A stretch of 5,240 nt of DNA, taken from Oscillospiraceae bacterium (lineage in GTDB: Bacteria; Bacillota; Clostridia; Oscillospirales; Ruminococcaceae). The DNA lies in the NCBI GenBank assembly GCA_017410745.1, contig JAFPPJ010000449.1, positions 1 to 5,240 on the forward strand, read 5' to 3'. Position numbers and translations under genes: made by a program. Shown piece by piece: positions 1-5,240 of the stretch (position 1 is its first letter; every line of letters starts with the position of its first letter). The notes under the pieces were generated by a model. That model made no database searches and had not been told where the DNA came from. It saw only the letters and a program-made list of their open reading frames with translations.

Positions 1-392
1 GCATTGTCGCACATATTGTGTGCGGTGGCGATGAGCCCGCCGCCAGCCGCCAGCTCAAGTGCATCGTAGCGCAGCTTTCTCGCTGCCTCCTCGCAGGACA
101 TACCCGTCTCGCGGACATATGCGGGCACATCCACGCGCACCGATGAGAAGGGTATCCCCGCTTTCATGCACATATCACGGCAGAAGCTCTCGTCACGGTC
201 GCTCTCCTCACCGCGTATGCAGTGATTGACATGGAATGCGGACATCCCGAAGCCTATGCGCTCTCTGAGCTCGCCGAGCACCGTCAGCAGGAATACGCTG
301 TCCGCTCCCCCCGACAGTGCCACCGTAACATGGTCGCCCTCGGATATGAGTTTGTGTGCGGTTATGGTGTCATATACCCGTCCGATCATCAT
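1..392 (-). CDS. tilS: tRNA(Ile)-lysidine synthetase TilS, N-terminal part (runs off left edge)
   Basis: This gene is cut by the left edge, leaving 130 full codons of a protein usually over 400 residues long. TilS is a cytoplasmic ATP-dependent ligase that joins lysine to C34 of the CAU-anticodon tRNA-Ile, so that it reads AUA as isoleucine instead of AUG as methionine. I translated the fragment by hand. It shows the N-type ATP pyrophosphatase P-loop SGGADS at residues 27-32, then AFHVNHCIRGEESDRDE (52-68), EEAARKLRYDAL (101-112) and IATAHNMCDNA at the cut end, matching the family order PP-loop, HVNHxxR, EExAR-x-RY and the ATAHxxxD block. The ATG at 390-392 overlaps the dnaB stop as ATGA, which suggests translational coupling. 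A second in-frame ATG follows at 387-389, and the SD-like AGAGGG (396-401) lies 3 nt from the first and 6 nt from the second, so the exact start is uncertain by one codon. Family assignment is firm; the missing C-terminal tRNA-binding domains cannot be judged. Confidence 0.95.
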   Translation of the reverse strand, partial: MMIGRVYDTITAHKLISEGDHVTVALSGGADSVFLLTVLGELRERIGFGMSAFHVNHCIRGEESDRDESFCRDMCMKAGIPFSSVRVDVPAYVRETGMSCEEAARKLRYDALELAAGGGLIATAHNMCDN

Positions 393-1741
393 GCGCCCTC
401 TGATACATGCCTGTCCTCGGCAAGGAACAGCGTGTACTGACCGTTCCACCTGAGATTGACAGTGCCTGTCTCGCCGTGTCGGTTCTTTGCGACCACACAT
501 TCGGCGAGGTTGATATCCTCTGTGGTGGGATTGTAGTAGCCCTCCCTGTACAGGAAAAGCACGATATCCGCATCCTGCTCGATAGAACCCGATTCACGCA
601 GGTCTGAGAGCATGGGGTGCTTGTCCGTTCTCGATTCCACCGCACGGGAAAGCTGTGAAAGGAGTATCACCGGAATATTGAGCTCCTTTGCCATGAGCTT
701 TATCTGACGTGTGATATCCGAGATCTCGTTTACTCTGTTGTCTATTCGCCTTGTGGAATTCATGAGCTGCAGATAGTCTATTATCACAAGACCAACATTG
801 CTAAGTCTCCTGAGCTTTGCCTTCATCTGCACCACATTTATGCCCGACGTATCGTCAAGGTACATATTCATTTCACTCAGGCGCTTTGTGCCGTCAGCGA
901 GCCTGTTCCAGTCGGAGGCTTCTATCTCGCCCTTTATAAGGGAAGATGACGACACGAGGCTCTCTGCGGAGAGTATCCTCGTGGCAAGCTGCTCCTTTGA
1001 CATTTCCAGTGAGAATATGACAACATCCTTCGTCACATCCCTGCGGCACACATTCACCGCAAGATTGAGCGCGAATGAGGTCTTTCCCATACCGGGACGT
1101 GCTGCGAGCACGATAAGGTCGGACTTGTTGAGGCCGCTTATAACGCGGTCAAGGTCTGCAAAGCCCGAACGCGCGCCGATGTATTTCTCCCTGTCGTCGC
1201 CCGATATCTCTGCAAGATGCCTGTATGTACCCACAAGCACCTCATCTATCCTGACAAGGCCGTTTATCTCCTTGCCGCGGCGGATATCGTATATCATCTG
1301 CTCTGCATTGTCGAGTATGACGGATGCAGGCTCTGAGCTTTCCATGCAGTTTGACATTATCTCCCTTGCAGCGGCAGCAAGACTGCGCAGATAATACTTC
1401 TCCTCGATTATCTTGCAGTAGCTGTCGATATTAGAGAGGGTGGGCACATCCTGCATTATCTGGGCAAGATAGGTCTTGCCCACGGCGGGATCGTCAAATA
1501 TGCCCGTATTCACCGCCTCATTGAGCACGGTGATAAGGTCAGCTCCCTCGCCCTTGCCGAACAGTGTGAGCATGATCGAGAAAAGCTGCTTGTGCTTAGC
1601 AACATAGAAGCTGTCGGGCTTGAGGCGCTCGAGCACATCCGGGAATACGGATGGGTCGAGCAGCAGAGCGCCGAGTACGGTCTGCTCCGCCTCAACGCTG
1701 TGCGGCATTTCAAGCGCCGCTATATCGTCAAATTCAGGCAT
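389..1741 (-). CDS. dnaB: Replicative DNA helicase DnaB
   Basis: This is a complete 450-residue protein of normal length for the family. DnaB is the hexameric 5'-3' helicase that unwinds the chromosome at the replication fork in the cytoplasm; the B. subtilis orthologue is called DnaC. The N-terminal primase-interacting domain spans about residues 12-112 (PHSVEAEQTVLGALLLDP near its start), followed by a linker and a RecA-like domain from about 185. Visible motifs are GARSGFADLD (189-198), Walker A ARPGMGKT (214-221, K220), the catalytic Glu in FSLEMS (E246), Walker B LVIIDYLQL (318-326, D322), the sensor-like LSQLSR (361-366) and the arginine-finger region AKNRHGETG (418-426, R421). There is no intein or insertion. 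The ATG shares one base with the rplI stop (TAATG), and only a weak AGAAGA lies upstream, so translation is probably coupled to rplI. Its TGA stop overlaps the tilS ATG. Confidence 0.98.
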   Translation of the reverse strand: MPEFDDIAALEMPHSVEAEQTVLGALLLDPSVFPDVLERLKPDSFYVAKHKQLFSIMLTLFGKGEGADLITVLNEAVNTGIFDDPAVGKTYLAQIMQDVPTLSNIDSYCKIIEEKYYLRSLAAAAREIMSNCMESSEPASVILDNAEQMIYDIRRGKEINGLVRIDEVLVGTYRHLAEISGDDREKYIGARSGFADLDRVISGLNKSDLIVLAARPGMGKTSFALNLAVNVCRRDVTKDVVIFSLEMSKEQLATRILSAESLVSSSSLIKGEIEASDWNRLADGTKRLSEMNMYLDDTSGINVVQMKAKLRRLSNVGLVIIDYLQLMNSTRRIDNRVNEISDITRQIKLMAKELNIPVILLSQLSRAVESRTDKHPMLSDLRESGSIEQDADIVLFLYREGYYNPTTEDINLAECVVAKNRHGETGTVNLRWNGQYTLFLAEDRHVSEGA

Positions 1742-2187
1742 TATTCTTCTACCACTTTGACATTAACGGTCTCTGTCACGCCGGGATGGAGCCTTATCTC
1801 CGCACTGTATGTGCCGAATGCCTTTATCTCCGATGCGAGTGCGACCTTCTTCTTGTCTGTCTTTATGCCGAGCTGGGACAGTATCGCATCTGCAACATGA
1901 CCTGCGGTGACTGCGCCGAAGAGCTTGCCGCCCTGGCCTGCCTTTGCCTTTATCTCAACGGTCTTGCCCTTGAGCTTGGCAGCGGCATCTATCGCCTCCT
2001 GCTTAGCTACATCTGCCTTGTGCTGCTCGGAAGACTTTTTTCCTGCGAGCTCGGACATATTCTTAGCATTAGCCTCAACTGCAAGACCCTTGCCGATGAG
2101 GAAATTGCGTGCATATCCGTCGGATACTTCCTTTACCTCGCCCTTCTTGCCGGAGCCCTTTACATCCTGTGTGAAAATTACCTTCAT
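1741..2187 (-). CDS. rplI: 50S ribosomal protein bL9
   Basis: This encodes 148 residues, the usual bL9 length. bL9 binds 23S rRNA near the L1 stalk base and reaches out from the large subunit; it helps maintain reading-frame fidelity. The N-terminal rRNA-binding domain shows MKVIFTQDVKGSGKKGEVKE followed by the signature DGYARNFLIGKGLA (23-36). A long charged helix (about 41-75) links it to the C-terminal domain with GKLFGAVT (87-94) and LHPGV (133-137). An upstream in-frame ATG at 2197-2199 would add MEDI, but I reject it because the strong GGAGG (2193-2197) falls inside those codons and sits 5 nt before the ATG at 2185-2187, where bL9 proteins normally begin (MKV). The gene lies 23 nt after gdpP and overlaps dnaB by one base. 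Gly32 stands where most homologues, as I recall them, have proline (LIPKGLA). Confidence 0.98.
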   Translation of the reverse strand: MKVIFTQDVKGSGKKGEVKEVSDGYARNFLIGKGLAVEANAKNMSELAGKKSSEQHKADVAKQEAIDAAAKLKGKTVEIKAKAGQGGKLFGAVTAGHVADAILSQLGIKTDKKKVALASEIKAFGTYSAEIRLHPGVTETVNVKVVEE

Positions 2188-2192
2188 AATAT

Positions 2193-2197
2193 CCTCC
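2193..2197 (-). promoter_or_regulatory. Ribosome binding site that fixes the rplI start
   Basis: GGAGG lies 5 nt upstream of the ATG at 2185-2187. It overlaps the alternative in-frame ATG at 2197-2199, which therefore cannot use it. This decides the bL9 start in favour of the canonical MKV N-terminus. A second, weaker purine run, AAGGA (2202-2206), precedes the outer ATG by only 2 nt. Confidence 0.85.
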
Positions 2198-2210
2198 ATT
2201 ATCCTTATAC

Positions 2211-4259
2211 TTATCCTGCGACTGTCGCTGTGGACTTGAGTACATAGCTGTCTATTTCTTCAAGAAGCAGCTGCTTTGCCGCCTCTACCGTATATTCCCT
2301 GAGCTGTGCTGCCGCCATAGTGGCATGGCCGCCGCCCGACACCATCTGGTCTCTCTGCTTGAGCCCCTCCATTATTACCTGCACGTTCATCGCACCGTAG
2401 GAACGGGCGGATATGTTCGATCCCGTGGAAGTGGGATATACCACGAAGCTTGCATCGACACCGTTGATATTGAGCATCTCATCGGCTGCCTGCGATGCGG
2501 CGATCATTACGTCGGGCTGTATCTCATCCGCAACAGCCACCGCGCACTTCTTGTGCACGACAGACGTGGTGATGAGCTTTGAGCGCAGCACCTCCATATC
2601 GAAGCTGCTCCTGAACAGAAGCTTTACCGCTACGGGGTCTGCACCTATCTTTCTCAGGTATGCCGCAGCCTCATAGGTGCGCACGCCTGTCTTTGTGACA
2701 AAGTTCTTGGTATCGAGCATAACGCCGGAGAGCAGTGCATCCGCATAATAGCTCTGTATCGGTTCGGAGAGCGGGAAGTACTGCACTACCTCGGTGACCA
2801 TCTCCGCAGCGGAGGATGCGAACGGCTCATGCAGGGATATCACCGCATTGGATATGCTCGTGCCCGCCGACTGCCTGTGGTGGTCTATATACACTATCCT
2901 GTGCGTCTTCTCGCCGAAGGACGATGCCTTCTCGTATATCGTGCTGCTGTCTATCTGGCTTATCTCGTTGGTATCGACTATGATGAGGAGAGTATTCTCC
3001 GTCATGGTGCGCAGTGCAGTATCCTCGCTGACGAACAGGTCTATATCGTCGTCAAGGTTGTCGCGCAGCCTGTTTATGAGCGGCATCGCATTGGTGTCGC
3101 TGAGATTGGAGTAGACATAGGCATTGAAGCCCAGGGCGCGTATCGCACCCGCAAGGCCTGCAGCCGAGCCTACCGCATCCAGGTCTCCCCTCTTGTGTCC
3201 CATTACGAGCACATGATCGCTGCTCTGGATGAGATTTATCAGAGAGGTGGTGAATATCCTGGTCTTTACCTTGGTGGACTTGTTTGTACCCTGAGTGCTT
3301 CCTCCGTAGAACTTGAAGTCCGCACCCTCCTTGATGGCTACCTGGTCGCCGCCTCTGCCCTGGGTCATATCAAGAGCTTCCCTTGCAAGCTCCTCGCTCT
3401 CGGCGATGGTGCTGCCGCCCTTGCCTATGCCTATGGAAAGGGTCACGGGGTAATGCTCGGATATCATGATCTCATGAGCACGGTCAAGTATCGAATGGAA
3501 CTGCTCCTCCTCAAGATGACGTATCTCAGCGTCGGCGAGCATCGCGAAATATCTGTCCGTCGCGTTCTTGCGGACTACGCCGCCGTGGTCGTCGATGAAG
3601 TCCTCGATGAGCTTGTCTATCTGCATGGTGATATGACCCTTGTCGGAGTCCTTGCTGTTTGAGAGCATCTCATCAAGGTTGTCTATCATTATCATAGTGA
3701 CGTACACGCGCTCATCTATATAGCGGCGCTTCACATCGAGCATCTCCGATATATCCTGGAAATACAGCATAGTGAGGCGGGTGCTTATGCCGTCGTCGTT
3801 GTCGTCTCTCTCGGCGCTTGCGGCTATGATCCTGTAATTGCCCGAATCAAATTCCGTGGCCTTGTCCGCATTTGCGAGCAGCTCGTCAAGGTCTATGTCG
3901 ATGAGCTTCTTTATGTTCTGGCCGTAGGAATCCTCCGGATGTATCTTCTCGGAAAATGCCTTGTTGAACCAGATTATCGTGCCCGCCTCATCTATGATGA
4001 GCGCAGGTGCGGGGAATTTCTCAAGAGAGTCGCTTATGGTCAGGTCGAGCTGAGCCTCCATCTCCGACAGGAAGCTGTGCAGATTCTTCTCAGACTGCCT
4101 GAACAGCAAAAGGTATGATATGCTCACAAGCGATACTATGATCAGCATTATCCAGCACTTCGTGCTGTCATATGAAGAGAGCACATATGCGCAGCCGAGT
4201 GCCGACAGCACCAGCAGCATAGATATCAGCTTGAACAGACGCCAGCCTTTGCCGGTCAA
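2211..4259 (-). CDS. gdpP: Cyclic-di-AMP phosphodiesterase GdpP (PAS / degenerate GGDEF / DHH-DHHA1)
   Basis: GdpP is a membrane-anchored enzyme that hydrolyses c-di-AMP to pApA, lowering the messenger that controls potassium and osmolyte transport and cell-wall stress responses in Firmicutes. Numbering is from the TTG start chosen here (682 residues). Two hydrophobic segments (about 9-27 and 35-53) are followed by a PAS-like domain (about 79-170), a GGDEF-fold domain (about 185-310) whose signature is degenerate (TDRYF, 234-238), a short linker, and a DHH domain. Catalytic residues are all visible: GHKRGDLDAVG (H355, D359, D361), VDT (D429), IDHH (459-461), LDTKNF (D516), and in DHHA1 SGGGH (641-645). 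A GTG at 4266-4268 would add three residues, but it is embedded in the Shine-Dalgarno sequence GGAGG, which is spaced 8 nt from the TTG at 4257-4259. The rnj stop is 45 nt upstream and rplI starts 23 nt downstream. Slightly longer than the roughly 660 residues I recall for Bacillus GdpP. Confidence 0.96.
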   Translation of the reverse strand: MTGKGWRLFKLISMLLVLSALGCAYVLSSYDSTKCWIMLIIVSLVSISYLLLFRQSEKNLHSFLSEMEAQLDLTISDSLEKFPAPALIIDEAGTIIWFNKAFSEKIHPEDSYGQNIKKLIDIDLDELLANADKATEFDSGNYRIIAASAERDDNDDGISTRLTMLYFQDISEMLDVKRRYIDERVYVTMIMIDNLDEMLSNSKDSDKGHITMQIDKLIEDFIDDHGGVVRKNATDRYFAMLADAEIRHLEEEQFHSILDRAHEIMISEHYPVTLSIGIGKGGSTIAESEELAREALDMTQGRGGDQVAIKEGADFKFYGGSTQGTNKSTKVKTRIFTTSLINLIQSSDHVLVMGHKRGDLDAVGSAAGLAGAIRALGFNAYVYSNLSDTNAMPLINRLRDNLDDDIDLFVSEDTALRTMTENTLLIIVDTNEISQIDSSTIYEKASSFGEKTHRIVYIDHHRQSAGTSISNAVISLHEPFASSAAEMVTEVVQYFPLSEPIQSYYADALLSGVMLDTKNFVTKTGVRTYEAAAYLRKIGADPVAVKLLFRSSFDMEVLRSKLITTSVVHKKCAVAVADEIQPDVMIAASQAADEMLNINGVDASFVVYPTSTGSNISARSYGAMNVQVIMEGLKQRDQMVSGGGHATMAAAQLREYTVEAAKQLLLEEIDSYVLKSTATVAG

Positions 4260-4262
4260 TAC

Positions 4263-4272
4263 GATCACCTCC
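4263..4272 (-). promoter_or_regulatory. Near-perfect Shine-Dalgarno sequence of gdpP
   Basis: GGAGGTGATC on the minus strand is complementary to the 3' end of 16S rRNA over its whole length. The GTG at 4266-4268 lies inside it and so is an unlikely start. The next in-frame start-type codon, TTG at 4257-4259, is 8 nt after the GGAGG core. No other SD-like sequence lies upstream of the GTG. Confidence 0.8.
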
Positions 4273-4304
4273 GACGACAGATTTATTCAGATGTCTGTAC
4301 GATC

Positions 4305-5240
4305 TTATGTGACTTCCTCAATGATGGGAAGTATCATGGGATTTCGTCCCGTCTTCCTGTATATGAACTCGCTGAGGTCGTCCCTCATGCCGTTCTTTAT
4401 CATGTTCCAGTCACGGTTCGAGCTGAGCAGCAGACGGCTGAGCGACTTCTTCATGAGCTCGCGCGCCTCGCTTATCATCTCCTCGTTCTCGCGCACATAC
4501 ACAAAGCCGCGGGATACGATGTCAGGGCCCGATACGAGCGTCCTCGATATGCTGTCCACCACAGCCACTACGATGATAAGTCCGTCCTCTGCCAGATGCT
4601 TTCTGTCACGCAGCACCACCGAGCCAACATCGCCTACGCCAAGGCCGTCAACGAGCACCTTGCCCGCCTGAACCTTGCCTGTGATCTTCATATTCACACC
4701 GTCTGTCTCGATCACATCGCCTATGGATGCTATCGTCACCCTGTCGGAGGGTATGCCCATAGAATATGCGATGGATGCGTTCTTCTTCAGATGCTTGTAT
4801 TCACCGTGTACGGGTATGAAAAATCTCGGACGGGTGAGCGCCATGATGAGCTTTATCTCCTCCTGACACGCATGGCCCGATACATGCACATCGTACATGC
4901 TCTCGTATATGACCTCTGCGCCGGAGCGAAGGAGCTCGTTCACTACTCTTGTGACGTACTTCTCATTGCCGGGTATGGGAGTGGCACTGATTATGATATA
5001 GTCCTGCGGCGTGATGGACACGCTGCGGTGCTCGCCCATAGCCATCCTCGTGAGTGCGGACATAGGCTCGCCCTGGCTGCCCGTTGTGATGAGGACTACC
5101 TTTTCGGGAGGGTACTTGTTCATCATCTCCACGTCGATGAAGAGATCCTCGGGGGCATCAAGATAGCCAAGCTCCGTTGCCGCAGATATGGCGTTGAGCA
5201 TGGATCTGCCGAATACAGCCACCTTTCTGCCGTCTATGAC
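4305..5240 (-). CDS. rnj: Ribonuclease J, C-terminal part (runs off right edge)
   Basis: RNase J is the metallo-beta-lactamase/beta-CASP ribonuclease of Firmicutes, with endonuclease and 5'-3' exonuclease activity in mRNA decay and rRNA maturation. The right edge cuts the gene: 311 residues remain, beginning VIDGRKVAVFGRSM, and the N-terminal metallo-beta-lactamase motif (HxHxDH) lies outside the window. A GTG at 5220-5222 is internal to the gene, not its start, because the frame continues to the edge with family-typical residues. Visible features are GRSM of the beta-CASP domain, TTGSQGEPMSAL (residues 52-63), the motif HVSGHA (119-124) and PVHGEY (143-148). The two key histidines are 22 residues apart, as for the pair I recall at 368 and 390 of B. 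subtilis RNase J1, which implies about 245 missing residues and a normal total length near 555. The J-specific C-terminal domain ends LSEFIYRKTGRNPMILPII. It appears to be the first visible gene of the operon, 45 nt ahead of gdpP. Confidence 0.96.
   Translation of the reverse strand, partial: VIDGRKVAVFGRSMLNAISAATELGYLDAPEDLFIDVEMMNKYPPEKVVLITTGSQGEPMSALTRMAMGEHRSVSITPQDYIIISATPIPGNEKYVTRVVNELLRSGAEVIYESMYDVHVSGHACQEEIKLIMALTRPRFFIPVHGEYKHLKKNASIAYSMGIPSDRVTIASIGDVIETDGVNMKITGKVQAGKVLVDGLGVGDVGSVVLRDRKHLAEDGLIIVVAVVDSISRTLVSGPDIVSRGFVYVRENEEMISEARELMKKSLSRLLLSSNRDWNMIKNGMRDDLSEFIYRKTGRNPMILPIIEEVT

Noticed and set aside
798..1394. A 198-codon plus-strand open frame antisense to dnaB
   Set aside because: It lies entirely within the conserved dnaB coding sequence, its translation is low-complexity Ser/Arg/Leu-rich, and it has no recognisable domain. 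It is a shadow of the real gene.
1651..2247. A 198-codon plus-strand open frame with Cys/Leu-rich, membrane-like translation spanning dnaB, rplI and the end of gdpP
   Set aside because: It crosses three real genes on the other strand and their junctions. The Cys/Leu richness comes from reading Ala/Glu/Lys-rich bL9 codons in antisense.
2265..2276. Perfect 12-bp palindrome AAGCAGCTGCTT near the 3' end of gdpP
   Set aside because: It encodes Lys-Gln-Leu-Leu in a normal helix, and about one such palindrome is expected by chance in a window of this size.
2200..2300. Internal promoter for rplI (a TATAAG-like -10 in the 23-nt spacer)
   Set aside because: No acceptable -35 lies 16-18 nt upstream; the TATAAG overlaps the weak purine run before the outer ATG.
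2829..3662. A 277-codon open frame on the plus strand, antisense to gdpP
   Set aside because: It is codon-aligned with gdpP, so a stop would need a TTA, CTA or TCA codon in gdpP, and these are rare in this stretch. The translation resembles no family I know, and the sense strand carries an intact, motif-complete gene.
4260..4304. Possible terminator hairpin (ACAGA ... TCTGT) in the rnj-gdpP spacer
   Set aside because: The stem is only 5 bp with a 12-nt loop, has no following T-run, and is followed closely by the gdpP SD.
4260..4304. Direct 7-bp repeat TACGATC at both ends of the rnj-gdpP spacer (4260-4266 and 4298-4304)
   Set aside because: A target-site-like duplication with no element between; one copy is part of the gdpP SD region. 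Seven bases is within chance, and 38 nt of ordinary spacer gives no mobile-element signature.
4120..4671. A 183-codon plus-strand open frame across the rnj/gdpP junction
   Set aside because: The Ser/Thr/Arg-rich translation has no known domain, and both overlapping minus-strand genes are well supported.
1..5240. An undescribed biological system (defence island, novel RNA, mobile element, CRISPR)
   Set aside because: All but about 70 bases are accounted for by five well-known housekeeping genes with intact motifs, and the remaining spacers hold only ribosome binding sites.

Overview
This window is a dense, one-directional block of housekeeping genes, all on the minus strand. The most likely source is a low-GC-lineage Gram-positive bacterium of the class Clostridia, probably a Ruminococcaceae/Oscillospirales-type gut organism. 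The lineage is an inference. It rests on the gdpP-rplI-dnaB gene order that is known across Firmicutes, a Firmicutes-type RNase J and GdpP, strong GGAGG ribosome binding sites, moderate GC content (about half, by eye) and heavy use of the isoleucine codon ATA. Species cannot be set from this window.

In transcription order (right to left) it holds: the C-terminal ~56% of RNase J (4305-5240, running off the right edge); gdpP, a membrane-bound cyclic-di-AMP phosphodiesterase (2211-4259); rplI, ribosomal protein bL9 (1741-2187); dnaB, the replicative helicase (389-1741); and the first 130 codons of tilS, tRNA-Ile lysidine synthetase (1-392, running off the left edge). Spacers are short or absent: 45 nt for rnj-gdpP, 23 nt for gdpP-rplI, a 1-nt TAATG overlap for rplI-dnaB and a 4-nt ATGA overlap for dnaB-tilS. 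No terminator or convincing promoter was seen, so the block reads as one operon, with translational coupling at the last two junctions.

The genes serve RNA turnover (RNase J), second-messenger degradation (GdpP), the ribosome (bL9), replication (DnaB) and tRNA decoding (TilS). They are best seen as a co-transcribed growth-related set, not a single pathway. All visible catalytic motifs are intact, and no gene is broken, fused or interrupted.

There is no stretch over 300 bases without a gene, no RNA gene, mobile element, CRISPR array or foreign-looking insertion. I found no previously undescribed system. The points worth a second look are modest: start-codon corrections for gdpP and rplI, tandem ATGs at tilS, and an ATA-rich codon use that makes the host strongly dependent on the TilS encoded here.
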